From Planctomycetota bacterium (GTDB lineage Bacteria; Planctomycetota; Phycisphaerae; Tepidisphaerales; Tepidisphaeraceae), in NCBI GenBank assembly GCA_039182125.1, contig JBCDCH010000013.1:1-64000 (forward strand): a DNA stretch of 64,000 nt. The letters are read 5' to 3'. Every line of letters starts with the position of its first letter. The first letter of the stretch is position 1. Shown piece after piece: positions 24,587-33,018 of the stretch. The notes below the pieces were generated by a model. That model did no database searches, had not been told where the DNA came from, and saw only the letters and a program-made list of their open reading frames with translations. Made by a program: the position numbers and the translations under genes.

Positions 24587-27364
24587 CTAGAGCTGCAGGG
24601 CCCGTTTGCGGAAGTGATTGCGGACGACTTCCGCGATCGTGTTGATCACGAACGTCATGGCGAAGAGGATCAACGCGCTGGCGAAGAGATAGCGGTAGAG
24701 CGTCTCGCCTTGCGGCGCTTCGGGCATTTCGACGGCGATGTTCGCGGCCATCGTTCGGCCGCCGTTAAAGATGTTGCCGTCGAGGATCGGCGTGTTGCCG
24801 TATGCCATCAGCACGATCATCGTCTCGCCGACCGCACGTCCCAGACCGATCATGCACGCCGAGAAGATGCCGCTGATCCCCACCGGCAGCACCACGCGGA
24901 TTGCCGTCTGCCACGGCGTCGCGCCCGCGCCTAGCGCGGCCGAGCGGAGGGTGTTGGGCACGCTGCTGAGCGCATCCTCGGAGATCGTGTAGATGATGGG
25001 GATCACGGCAAAGCCCATCATGATGCCGATGATCACCGAGTTGCGTGTGATGTACGTGCCGGCCGGCGACCAGTCGATGAGCCCGAGCGACCAGTCGCCG
25101 CGTAGGTCTAGGCCGACGCTCGTGAAGGCTCCGCCGATCGCGGTGGCGAGCAGGATCGCCACGCCGAGCGACACGATCAGCCGAATGCCGTCGACCCCAG
25201 CGATCTTCTTGCGATCGTCGGTGTTGTAGGCGTTGAGCCGGGGTCGGATGAAGGTGTTGAACACGAAGACCACGCCGATGAGTAGCAAGGGCGTGAGCAG
25301 GCCGATCCAGCCGGCGGTGGTGCCCCAGAAGCCCGTGCCGGTGCGTCGGTTGAGCCAGGCCTTGATGTCACCGCCGTACAGGATCGTTTCGAGCAGGGGC
25401 GCGACCAGCAGCGCCGCGCCGAACGTCACGAGCACCGCGCCGATCATCACGATGAACGGCACCCACTTGGGCAGCGGCCGGACCACGTCCGGCGGGAGCA
25501 GTTGCCAGAGCCAGCCGAACATGAACACCCCCGCCGGGACGCATACGAACGTGAGCAGCGCGCCGGGGATGATGTCCTCGAAGATCGGAGCGAGCACCAA
25601 CCCACCGATGAATCCGAGCACCACCGAGGGCAGGCCCGCCATCATCTCGATCGTCGGCTTCACGACCGCCTTGGCCCGCGGGTCCATGAACTCCGACGTG
25701 TAAATCGCCCCGAGGATGGCAATCGGCACCGCGAAGAGCATCGCGTAGAGCGTGGCCTTGAGCGTGCCGAAAATGAGCGGAACGAAGCTGACTTTCGGTT
25801 CCGCGTCGTCGGTGCCGCCACCGGACTGCCACTGGAAATCCTTGCCGGGATAGCCTTCGTAATGGATCGGGGTGAAGAGGGCCGCGAGGTGGTCGCCGGG
25901 GTAGTCGTTGGCGATGTCGAAGGCGGCGAGCGCGCCGGTGTCGGTGATGGTCAGGGCGGCGTCGGCCCGCGGCGAAAGCGTGGCCAGGTCGATCGCCCCC
26001 TCGGCAGCCAGGCGGGTCGTGCCTTCGAGGCTGCTGGTGGTCATGTAGAACAAAGTGATGTTGCCCAGCGCGTCGCCGACGAGGAACTGGCGGTCGCGCT
26101 CGCTGGGGCTGAACGCCGTGACGGCGGCGTCGAGCTCGGCGAACGTGTGTGCTTGCACCATGTGCAAGTCGTCTGGGTTCATCTCGTCGTCGGGCGTGCC
26201 TTCGGGATAGTTGGTCGCGAACCAGCCCGACACGCCGCCTGCCGAGTCACCGACGATCAGCGTGACGTCGCCGATGAGCATGCGGGCGGCGGTAATGGTG
26301 CGATCGGTCTCGGGCAGCAGGTCGGCGACCTCGACGACCCGGGCGTTCTCCGGATCGGTCGTGTCGAACCGCAGCGTTTGGCCGTCCTCGTAGACGAGGT
26401 AAACGCCCCGGCCACGCGACTGCATGAACACGCCGACCGGCTCGACGCCCGTCGGCGCCTGATCCATCGGCAACTCGAACTCCGAGAGCGACTTGGTGAC
26501 CTTGTTGGTCATCAGGTTCCGCTTCTGCGTGACCTTTTCGTAGAAAAGTCGACCGTCTTCGCGGAGCACGACCAACGCCTCGTCGCCGCCGGCTGCTTCG
26601 TCGTCCTCGACGAGATAGTCCAGAAGCTTGATCGGGCTGGGGTCGCCGGCGGCTTTACCGATCGCGACGGGCTCGCCAAAGGTGACGTTGGGCGTGGTGA
26701 CGCGAATGCGGTTGCCGGGGATGAGCTCGGCGACGCCGCCTTCGAAGATCGCCGTGTCACCAGGGTTGAGCCCTTCGAGTGCATCGGGCACACCCGCCGG
26801 GAAACTGACGCCGAACGGCACCGAGCCGAGCAAGACCGTTCCGTCTTCTCGGCCGATCGCGACGTTGCTGCGCTTAACGCTCACGGCCGTCACCGGCACG
26901 TCGGAGATCCTTCGCGTTTCGATCAGCTCCGCTTCCTGCGTGCGGAAGGTCGAGAGCGCGCCGGCTTCGTCGATGATCCAGAACGAGACGACGTTCTCAT
27001 CGACCCGCACCGCGACGGGCGCGGCTTTATCGGCGTCGATCTCGGCGACGGTCGTCGGATTGAGCTCGGCCGAACCGAAGAGCGGCACCACCACCGACGC
27101 GAGGAACAACAAGATCAGGGCCAGCGCGCCGATGACGGAGAGGCCGCCGACGGTGATGACCCACTTGGAGACGCTGTCGGCGATCTTGATCGAGGCCGGC
27201 GTGGTGTGGCGGCGCTTGCGGCCCGTGAACGAGCGCGCCGGTTGGCCACCACCGGTGTTGGTCGGCGCGTCGGGGTCGGAACCTTGGCTGCTCGGCGGTG
27301 GGTTGTCGGGCACGATGGTCGAGTTGCGGTCCGGGAGTCTGACGGCAGCAATTCCGTCGGTCAA
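24587..27364 (-). CDS. pstC: Phosphate ABC transporter permease PstC, very large form
   Basis: A 925-residue permease, roughly three times the usual length. A cytosolic Pro/Arg-rich N-terminus leads to a membrane helix at about 68-95, then about 430 residues of extracytoplasmic beta-rich sequence with repeated strand-turn units (VKRSNVAIGREDGTVLLG-like), resembling a beta-propeller. The permease core starts near residue 510 with several helices. The EAA loop is ALSSVPNTLRSAALGAGATPW near residue 810. The TTG start at 27364 is the most upstream option and uncertain. The insert may sense or present phosphate or interact with PstS at the membrane. It lies between pstS and pstA in one operon. Confidence 0.9.
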   Translation of the reverse strand: MTDGIAAVRLPDRNSTIVPDNPPPSSQGSDPDAPTNTGGGQPARSFTGRKRRHTTPASIKIADSVSKWVITVGGLSVIGALALILLFLASVVVPLFGSAELNPTTVAEIDADKAAPVAVRVDENVVSFWIIDEAGALSTFRTQEAELIETRRISDVPVTAVSVKRSNVAIGREDGTVLLGSVPFGVSFPAGVPDALEGLNPGDTAIFEGGVAELIPGNRIRVTTPNVTFGEPVAIGKAAGDPSPIKLLDYLVEDDEAAGGDEALVVLREDGRLFYEKVTQKRNLMTNKVTKSLSEFELPMDQAPTGVEPVGVFMQSRGRGVYLVYEDGQTLRFDTTDPENARVVEVADLLPETDRTITAARMLIGDVTLIVGDSAGGVSGWFATNYPEGTPDDEMNPDDLHMVQAHTFAELDAAVTAFSPSERDRQFLVGDALGNITLFYMTTSSLEGTTRLAAEGAIDLATLSPRADAALTITDTGALAAFDIANDYPGDHLAALFTPIHYEGYPGKDFQWQSGGGTDDAEPKVSFVPLIFGTLKATLYAMLFAVPIAILGAIYTSEFMDPRAKAVVKPTIEMMAGLPSVVLGFIGGLVLAPIFEDIIPGALLTFVCVPAGVFMFGWLWQLLPPDVVRPLPKWVPFIVMIGAVLVTFGAALLVAPLLETILYGGDIKAWLNRRTGTGFWGTTAGWIGLLTPLLLIGVVFVFNTFIRPRLNAYNTDDRKKIAGVDGIRLIVSLGVAILLATAIGGAFTSVGLDLRGDWSLGLIDWSPAGTYITRNSVIIGIMMGFAVIPIIYTISEDALSSVPNTLRSAALGAGATPWQTAIRVVLPVGISGIFSACMIGLGRAVGETMIVLMAYGNTPILDGNIFNGGRTMAANIAVEMPEAPQGETLYRYLFASALILFAMTFVINTIAEVVRNHFRKRALQL

Positions 27365-27471
27365 ACTTCAAGCCCCAATCCGTTGCGGCAAAACGTCGGC
27401 GACGGGTTCAACCGCCACCGACGCGTGTGGATTGCATTTCCCCCCGAGGACCTTGGCACAAGCCGACGGGA

Positions 27472-28434
27472 TTAGCCGCCGAGCTTGGCGAGATCTTCCT
27501 GGGCGATCACGTTGGTGATCGGGTAGTAGCCGTCCTTGAGCACGACCTGCTGGCCCTGCTTGCTGAGCACCATCGTCAGGAACTCCTTGACGATCGGGGT
27601 CGGCGACTGGTTCGGCGGTACGTTGACGTAGACGTAGAGGAAGCGGGCCAGCGGGTAGTCGCCCGAGTAGGCGTTGTCGGCGTTGGCTGCGACGCCGTCG
27701 ATGGCGACGGCCTTGACGTCGGCGGTCAGGTAGCCGATGCCGCTGTAGCCGATGCCGAACTTGTCGGAGGCGATGCCCTGCACGACGGCGGAGCTACCGG
27801 GTTGTTCCTTGACGGTGGCCTTGTAGTCGGCCTTGCCCAGGGCGGCGGACTTGAAGAAGCCGTAGGTGCCCGAGGCGGAGTTGCGGCCGTAGAGGCTCAC
27901 GGGCTTGTCGGCCCACTCGCCGGTCGCGCCCAGGTCGCCCCAGGTCACGTTGTCCGGACCGTTGACGGAGAAGACCTGCTCGACCTGCTCGAGGGTGAGG
28001 TTGTCGATCGGGTTGTCCTTGTGGACAAAGACAGCCAAGGCGTCGACGGCGGTGCGGATCGGGGTCGGGGCGTAGCCGAACTCCTCGGTGAACTTCTCGA
28101 CCTCACCAGCCTTCATCGCCCGGCTCATCGGACCCAACTGCGAGGTGCCGGAGATCAACGCCGGCGGGGCGGTCGAGGAACCCTTGCCCTCGATCTCGAC
28201 GTCGGCCTGCGGGTAGAGGCTCTTGAACTCCTCGGCCCAGAGGGTCATGAGGTTGTTGAGCGTGTCGGAGCCGACGGACTTGATGTTGCCGCTGACGCCG
28301 CTGGTGGGCTCGTAGGTCGGCAGGGATTCGTCGACGGTCACCTGAGCGGTGACGACGGTGGCACCGAGGGCCACGACGGCACCGGCTGCCGCGATCGTGG
28401 TCGCCTTGCGGCGAAGGTTGCGAAGGATATTCAT
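27472..28434 (-). CDS. pstS: Phosphate-binding periplasmic protein
   Basis: A 320-residue substrate-binding protein. The signal peptide runs MNILRNLRRKATTIAAAGAV to about residue 31 (ATVVTAQ). The phosphate-loop segments are GSDTLNNLM near the N-terminus, GKGSSTAPPALISGTSQLGPMS, and RNSASGTYGFF. It captures phosphate for the PstCA channel. ATG 28434 has GGAG seven bases upstream; a longer frame to 28536 lacks a signal peptide at its start. It heads the pstSCAB-phoU operon, and the 209 bases upstream should hold its promoter; I could not identify a convincing Pho box. Confidence 0.94.
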   Translation of the reverse strand: MNILRNLRRKATTIAAAGAVVALGATVVTAQVTVDESLPTYEPTSGVSGNIKSVGSDTLNNLMTLWAEEFKSLYPQADVEIEGKGSSTAPPALISGTSQLGPMSRAMKAGEVEKFTEEFGYAPTPIRTAVDALAVFVHKDNPIDNLTLEQVEQVFSVNGPDNVTWGDLGATGEWADKPVSLYGRNSASGTYGFFKSAALGKADYKATVKEQPGSSAVVQGIASDKFGIGYSGIGYLTADVKAVAIDGVAANADNAYSGDYPLARFLYVYVNVPPNQSPTPIVKEFLTMVLSKQGQQVVLKDGYYPITNVIAQEDLAKLGG

Positions 28435-28643
28435 GGGTGGTTCTCCGAAAGTGATTGCACAAGCCGCGAAAGGGGATGCTTTCATCCCCAATTCCTCGCG
28501 GTTCGGCGGCACCTTACGCGTCGGCGACATTTCCATGTGTTAGCGTTTGGTAAAGCCTGTGCGTGACTTTCGCGAGCGCGTCAGCGATCCGCGTTTTCAG
28601 CCAAATCAACGGCCCGCATGTAACCGATGGGCTAGATTGACCC

Positions 28644-29480
28644 ATGCCGTCCGCCACGATTTCTTCCAATGCAGGTCCGATATCGACAGGCGCGACGGCA
28701 CCACCGGCGACGATCCGCGTCGCGTCGGTCAACTACTTCAACGCCAAGCCGCTCATCGCGGGGCTCGGTGAGCGTGACGATGTCGACCTCGCGCTGGACG
28801 TGCCGAGCAAACTCCTGCGTCGTTTGCAGGACGAAACCGCCGACATCGCGTTGTTGCCGGTGATCGACTACCAGCGGATCGAGGGGGCGACGCTCCTGCC
28901 CACCGGCGGCGGCATCGGCTGCGACGGGGCCACGCTGACGGTGCGGATCTTCAGCCAGACGCCGCTGGACCGGATCGACCGCCTCTGCTGTGACCCGGAT
29001 AGCCACACGTCGGTCGCCCTGGCCCGGATCGTGATGAAGCGGCTGCACGGCCGGGTGCCCGAACTCGCCCCGCTCCACGCCGTCACCGGTGCCCCCGGCG
29101 AGGCTCGGTTGCTCATCGGCGACAAGGTCGTCTGTGAAGAGCCGGTCGGGTTTGAGCATCAACTCGATCTCGGAGCCGCGTGGAAGCAGCTCACCGGGCT
29201 CCCGTTCGTCTTCGCCTGCTGGACCGCTCGGGCCGGCGTTGAACTCGGCGACATCATCGAAACCCTCGCCGACTGCCGGACACGCGGTCTGGGCATGGTC
29301 GACGAGCTGATCAAGAAGCACGCCATCCCCCGCGGTTGGCCGCCCGGCATCGCCCACCGCTATCTCACGCAGCACCTCCACTACGAGGTCGGCGAAAGAC
29401 AACTCGAAGCGATCGAGCTCTACCACCGCTACGCCGAGGAAGACGGCATCATCCCTCGCGCGCATCCGTTGGTTCATTGA
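28644..29480 (+). CDS. mqnA: Chorismate dehydratase MqnA (futalosine menaquinone pathway)
   Basis: A 278-residue periplasmic-binding-protein-like enzyme. The start SVNYFNAKPLIAGL, then PSKLLRRLQDETADIALLPVIDY, DSHTSVALARIVMK and VFACWTAR match MqnA, which dehydrates chorismate to 3-[(1-carboxyvinyl)oxy]benzoate. This is the first step of the alternative menaquinone route. No other mqn gene is in the window. The gene is divergent from pstS and is followed by a palindromic repeat and the LOG-type gene. Confidence 0.88.
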   Translation: MPSATISSNAGPISTGATAPPATIRVASVNYFNAKPLIAGLGERDDVDLALDVPSKLLRRLQDETADIALLPVIDYQRIEGATLLPTGGGIGCDGATLTVRIFSQTPLDRIDRLCCDPDSHTSVALARIVMKRLHGRVPELAPLHAVTGAPGEARLLIGDKVVCEEPVGFEHQLDLGAAWKQLTGLPFVFACWTARAGVELGDIIETLADCRTRGLGMVDELIKKHAIPRGWPPGIAHRYLTQHLHYEVGERQLEAIELYHRYAEEDGIIPRAHPLVH

Positions 29481-29487
29481 TCGGTAA

Positions 29488-29512
29488 AGCCCACGGGTTC
29501 ACCCGTGGGTCT
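29488..29512. repeat. Intergenic palindromic repeat, family A, copy 2
   Basis: CCCACGGGTTCACCCGTGGG (29490-29509) followed by TCTGC is identical to the first hairpin of the element at 16799-16870. It lies between the mqnA stop (29480) and the next start (29533). The second hairpin of copy 1 is missing here. No T-run follows, so a terminator role is uncertain. Confidence 0.85.
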
Positions 29513-29532
29513 GCCTGCGGTAGGTTCCCCGG

Positions 29533-30312
29533 ATGGACCAATCCAACGTCGCGCCGTTAAAGCCCTCCGAACTCCCGTCCTACTGCTCGATCGGCCCGGC
29601 CACCGGTCGGCCCGTCGACTCCGGCACGCTCGGCCCCGAGCGCGGCGACGCCTGGCGCGTGTTCAAGATCATGTCCGAGTTCGTCGAGGGCTTCGAAACC
29701 CTCGCCGAACTACCCCGGGCCACGAGCATCTTCGGCTCGGCCCGCACCAAGCCGGATCACCCCGAGTACCAGCAGGCCGTCGAGTGTGCCGCGAAGCTGG
29801 TCAGTTGCGGCCACGCCGTCATCACCGGCGGCGGCCCCGGCATCATGGAAGCCGGCAACAAAGGTGCCTTCGAAGCCGGCGGCACCTCCGTCGGCCTCAA
29901 CATCAAACTCCCCCACGAGCAAAGCGGTAATCCCTACCAGACCATCTCCATCGACTTCAATTACTTCTACGCCCGCAAAGTGATGTTCGTGAAGCACAGC
30001 AGCGCCTTCATCTGCTTCCCCGGCGGCTTCGGCACCATGGACGAGTTCTTCGAAACCGCCACCCTGATGCAAACCATGAAGATCGAGCCGTTCCCGATGA
30101 TCCTCTTCGACAAAGGCTACTGGAGCGGCCTGCTGGACTGGATCAAGGGAACCCTCGCCCCCGGCGGCTACATCAACGACGTCGACACGGACCTCTACCG
30201 CCTCACCGACGACATCGACGAAGCCGTCGCCTGGGCGACGGGCGAGCCTTGGTGGCAACCGGCGGAAAAGAGTCCCGCGATCAAGGCATTCGCGGAGAAA
30301 GTGGGAAAGTGA
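29533..30312 (+). CDS. LOG family protein (TIGR00730-type, nucleotide phosphoribohydrolase-like)
   Basis: A 259-residue Rossmann-like protein with GGGPGIME at 99-106 and the family signature PGGFGTMDE at 163-171. LOG proteins release free base from nucleoside 5'-monophosphates; the older label lysine decarboxylase is generally wrong. The N-terminal 55 residues are a non-conserved extension. It stands 52 bases after mqnA with a palindrome between them. The gene after it has very different base composition. Confidence 0.88.
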   Translation: MDQSNVAPLKPSELPSYCSIGPATGRPVDSGTLGPERGDAWRVFKIMSEFVEGFETLAELPRATSIFGSARTKPDHPEYQQAVECAAKLVSCGHAVITGGGPGIMEAGNKGAFEAGGTSVGLNIKLPHEQSGNPYQTISIDFNYFYARKVMFVKHSSAFICFPGGFGTMDEFFETATLMQTMKIEPFPMILFDKGYWSGLLDWIKGTLAPGGYINDVDTDLYRLTDDIDEAVAWATGEPWWQPAEKSPAIKAFAEKVGK

Positions 30313-30344
30313 GTATGCCAATAGGCAATGCCTAACATTCGCAG

Positions 30345-31100
30345 ATGGACTACGATAAAGACAACTCGGCTGCTCGACTTTTGAGCATTCTTGAAAGCGC
30401 CCAAAAGTCTCGTGCTCGAAACGTCTCAGACATGCTCTCGGAGGTCTTTCCACAACAAGCAACGGACGAGCTCGGGGTCTTAAAGGTCTTGGCTCAACTT
30501 TTCAGCCTTCAGATCAAGGTCCAAGAAGATGTTCGGGCGCTCGAGAACGCAAATCCTGATCGGTTGTTGAAGCGTCACGAACGAGTGACGGACCTGTTCA
30601 AGCGGTTGAATCCAGACGCCGGATGGGAGGGACTTCGCGGCAGCATTAACGAGGCGATGCTTGATGGATTAGAACATTGTGCGGATGCGATCGACCGCGA
30701 GTCGCCAATAGACAGGATTGCTGCCGATGATCTAGTTGAGCTTCGGGCTCAAATCCACACTGTGCGGGAACTAGTCATCAGATCCTCGCTAAGTAGCTCG
30801 ACCAAAACAGCATTAGTAAAGATGCTTGCACAAATCGATCTTGCGATCGTCGACTACTCTATTACTGGGCTAGATGGGATGGCACAAGCGTTGGAGCAGG
30901 CGGCAGGAATTATTGCATTGGACGAGAACTCTCGAAAAGAAGCCGACGAAAATGGCGATGCTGGTTTCGAGGTATGGAAGGTTGTGTCCAGAGGATGCGA
31001 ACTAGTTCGTACCGCAGCATCCGCGACCAGATTGGGCGGTTGGGTTAAGTTTCTGCCACTCGTCGCTGACGAGGGATCTCAAAAACTTCTGAGCGAGTAA
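30345..31100 (+). CDS. Hypothetical helical protein in a low-GC insertion
   Basis: A 251-residue protein predicted to be almost entirely alpha-helical and soluble, with alternating charged and hydrophobic residues and no known motif. The third-base GC preference seen in the surrounding genes is largely absent, so this looks like recently acquired DNA. It starts 32 bases after the LOG gene. Its 3' end overlaps antisense with the region where a nucleotidyltransferase gene appears truncated, which fits insertion of this gene beside or into that older gene. I cannot assign a function. Confidence 0.6.
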   Translation: MDYDKDNSAARLLSILESAQKSRARNVSDMLSEVFPQQATDELGVLKVLAQLFSLQIKVQEDVRALENANPDRLLKRHERVTDLFKRLNPDAGWEGLRGSINEAMLDGLEHCADAIDRESPIDRIAADDLVELRAQIHTVRELVIRSSLSSSTKTALVKMLAQIDLAIVDYSITGLDGMAQALEQAAGIIALDENSRKEADENGDAGFEVWKVVSRGCELVRTAASATRLGGWVKFLPLVADEGSQKLLSE

Positions 31101-31152
31101 GATGCTTGGTGGGCCGTGAACTTTTGGCAACGCACTATTGGAGACACACAAA

Positions 31153-31286
31153 TCACCGATCGTCCGCGTCAGACCTTGATAGATCACCGCATGACCGCCG
31201 ATCAGCAGGTACTTGACCCCACGGTTGTGGAAGAACCTCAAGAGATCGAGGTGATCGGGCAAGAATGGCGTCTCGGCCGTAGACAC
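31153..31286 (-). pseudogene. Truncated nucleotidyltransferase (MNT/AbiEii-like fold)
   Basis: From GTG 31286 the frame reads LDLLRFFHNRGVKYLLIGGHAVIYQGLTRT-IGD, which is the N-terminus of minimal nucleotidyltransferases (LIGGxAxxxxGxxRxTxD). The similarity stops at about 31165, right after the first catalytic-motif region, and the frame then runs into sequence antisense to the neighbouring low-GC gene. The second metal-binding Asp and the rest of the domain are missing. It overlaps the small companion frame. This is the stump of a gene cut by insertion or deletion. Confidence 0.6.
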
Positions 31287-31422
31287 GTTCCTGCAGTTTC
31301 ACGGCGATCGCGAGACGCTGCAAGGGCGTGAGCGCCCAGTTCTCGCGCCGGGTCGCTTCGTCGGCGACGTCGAAGTCGTCGAACACCTCCACCGTGGCCA
31401 GCAGGTCGTCGCCGTTCATCAT
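31153..31422 (-). CDS. Small protein accompanying a truncated nucleotidyltransferase
   Basis: An 89-residue frame with a plausible coding start (VEVFDDFDVADEATRRENWALT, then PLQRLAIAVKLQERVYG). Small proteins of this type, ending near a YG-x-D-A motif, often precede minimal nucleotidyltransferase genes and partner with them. After residue about 52 the sequence becomes Arg/Ser-rich and looks non-coding, and the second frame takes over, so the true gene may end or be frameshifted there. It is probably a remnant. Confidence 0.4.
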   Translation of the reverse strand: MMNGDDLLATVEVFDDFDVADEATRRENWALTPLQRLAIAVKLQERVYGRDAILARSPRSLEVLPQPWGQVPADRRSCGDLSRSDADDR

Positions 31423-31443
31423 GACATGGTATCGGCATTTGTT

Positions 31444-31512
31444 TAGCGGGTGCGACGAAGTTGCCCGTGGTGCGAAGGTCCCCGCGGCACGGGCGACTTC
31501 GTCGCACCGCTA
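31444..31512. terminator. Long palindrome, family B, copy 2
   Basis: The left arm 31444-31469 (starting TAGCGGGTGCGACGAAGT) pairs with 31488-31512 (CACGGGCGACTTCGTCGCAC then CGCTA) with few mismatches. It shares most of its sequence with the palindrome at 17744-17815. It lies just beyond the 3' end of the 3D-domain gene, so both copies are at gene ends. No T-run is present. Confidence 0.75.
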
Positions 31513-31516
31513 CACA

Positions 31517-31918
31517 TCACTCCCACACTTCGACGCGGAGCGAGCGCTTGCCCCAGGCTTTCGCGGTTTCGTGGTCGGCGAAGAAGACGTCCAACTTCGT
31601 GCCCTTGATGGCGCCGCCGCGGTCGAGGACGGGGACGGGGTCGTCGTTGGCGTAGCCGGGGACGCGGAGCATCGTGCCCATGGGGAAGTGCTCGGTGTCG
31701 GCGGCGACGAATCGGCCGGCGTTGTGGGTGACGGGCTTGCCGCTGGCGGTGATCCCGTCGGCGTGCTCGCCGCAGCAGACGCTGCACGGGCAGTACGCCG
31801 TCACGGTCATCCGCACCACACGCACCGAGTCGGGCCGCTGGACGTTGGCCGCGATGCCGACCACGCCCAGCCCGAGCGCTGCAAGAACGATGAGGATGCG
31901 CACGAAGCAGCCCGTCAC
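31517..31918 (-). CDS. 3D-domain (double-psi beta-barrel) exported protein
   Basis: A 133-residue protein with an N-terminal membrane or signal helix (ILIVLAALGLGVVGIAA) and a 3D domain: VTAYCPCSVCCG, DGITASGKPV, FVAADTEHFPMGT, and LDRGGAIKGTKLDVFFADH with the conserved aspartates. The fold is shared with MltA and RlpA and suggests peptidoglycan cleavage or binding outside the membrane. Four cysteines lie in the first motif. It is monocistronic, and its 3' end adjoins a long palindrome. Confidence 0.85.
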   Translation of the reverse strand: MTGCFVRILIVLAALGLGVVGIAANVQRPDSVRVVRMTVTAYCPCSVCCGEHADGITASGKPVTHNAGRFVAADTEHFPMGTMLRVPGYANDDPVPVLDRGGAIKGTKLDVFFADHETAKAWGKRSLRVEVWE

Positions 31919-31991
31919 GCTGGAAAGTTTCGCCGAGCGCGACGGGCAGGGTCAACGTCCGATATCTGGCGCGACAGGCGGTTGCAGAAAG

Positions 31992-32090
31992 GCGGAATGC
32001 GGAAAGCGGAAAGCGGAAAGCGGAATGAAGCAGGCCTTCCGTGGCTCGCTCTTCATCCCGCCTTCCGACTTCCGCACTCCGACTTTCCGC
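31992..32090. repeat. GCGGAA-rich inverted repeat
   Basis: The left arm 31992-32030 consists of five near-identical GCGGAA(A/T) units. The right arm 32052-32090, read on the other strand, begins GCGGAAAGTCGGAGTGCGGA and pairs imperfectly with it across a 21-base loop. It occupies the gap between the B12-domain gene (its stop is the last bases of the right arm) and the upstream end of the 3D gene. It resembles low-complexity intergenic repeats spread through some planctomycete genomes. Confidence 0.7.
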
Positions 32091-32839
32091 TATGCCGCCA
32101 GCTTCTCGCGCTTCGCCGCCTGCTTGCGGACGCGGCGCATCTTGCCGACGGTTTGCTGTTCGACACTGGCCTTGCGGTGCGGGTTGGCCTCGGCGACGGT
32201 GACCGCCGCGGCGGCGCTGTCGGCCCAGAGATCGGCACCGATCTCCTCGGCAAGCCCCTCGGCCCGCTTGAACACACCGCCGCAGCACATCACCTGCATG
32301 CCCGGGCAGCTGTTCACGTCCCGCAGATAGTCGATCAGCGCCCGCACGTTGGGCAGCTGCTGGGGGAGGGTGGCGAAGTGGATGAGCAGGTCCGGGCGGT
32401 GGTTGCCGACCATTTCGAGGATCTCGTCGTTGGGCACGTCGCCGCCGACGAACATGACGTCCCAGCCGTCGGCCTCGAAGAGCTCGGCACAGATCTGCCC
32501 ACCCAGCTCCTCGGGCTCGTCGTTGCCGCAGAAGATCAGGGCCTTCTTGCCGTTGGCGGGCATGTGCTCGAGTTCGCCGGCGAGGCGGTCGACCAGCGAG
32601 CGGTTGAGCCGGGTGGCCAGGCCCATCTGGACGACGGTGAGCTTGTCGTCCTTGTAGAGGCTGCGGACGTGCTCCATGGCGGCGTAGCAGATCTCGGTGA
32701 GGTAGGTGCGTGCGTCGATACCCGAGTCGAGGGCGTCGGCGACGGCGTCGCGGCCGGCCTTGCGGTCACCGGTGATCAGGGCCCGCAGGTAGGCTTCGTA
32801 GAACTTCGAGTCGGTCATGCTGGTGGCGTAGTCGTCCAT
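32090..32839 (-). CDS. CarH/MtaC-like B12-binding-domain protein lacking cobalt ligands
   Basis: A 249-residue soluble protein. Residues about 10-95 form the helical cap domain (B12-binding-2) and 98-215 a Rossmann-like cobalamin domain: LIFCGN, then GWDVMFVGGDVPNDEI, FATLP and VMCCGGVF. In CarH-type proteins the lower ligand is the His of ExHxLG; here the sequence is E108-P-E110-E-L-G113, so Glu replaces His. The cap motif expected as QEHLAT reads Q71-M-G-L-A-T, losing the second Glu-His. The C-terminus is a basic tail (about 222-249). There is no DNA-binding N-terminal domain. It may bind another ligand or act as a scaffold. It is monocistronic and divergent from proB. Confidence 0.78.
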   Translation of the reverse strand: MDDYATSMTDSKFYEAYLRALITGDRKAGRDAVADALDSGIDARTYLTEICYAAMEHVRSLYKDDKLTVVQMGLATRLNRSLVDRLAGELEHMPANGKKALIFCGNDEPEELGGQICAELFEADGWDVMFVGGDVPNDEILEMVGNHRPDLLIHFATLPQQLPNVRALIDYLRDVNSCPGMQVMCCGGVFKRAEGLAEEIGADLWADSAAAAVTVAEANPHRKASVEQQTVGKMRRVRKQAAKREKLAA

Positions 32840-33018
32840 GGGTGGGTCCGTGTGGGTTTGGCTTGTTTGGTGAAGATGGGTAACTTCGACACCAAGTTCA
32901 TCGCCAAAGCGGGTTGAAAAGCATTATCCATTTTAACATTTCGTGGCAAAGTGGCGTTTTCGGGGCAAGAACGGCGGTCTGGCCGACCGCGCGACCGTGC
33001 GTGTCGTATGGTGCTCCC

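Noticed and set aside
25502-27475. A 657-codon plus-strand frame
   Set aside because: Antisense to pstC, whose coding is well supported by permease motifs and operon position.
28435-28643. Possible Pho box upstream of pstS
   Set aside because: TTTACC-like and CTAACA-like units can be seen, but they do not match a known Pho box spacing closely enough to call.
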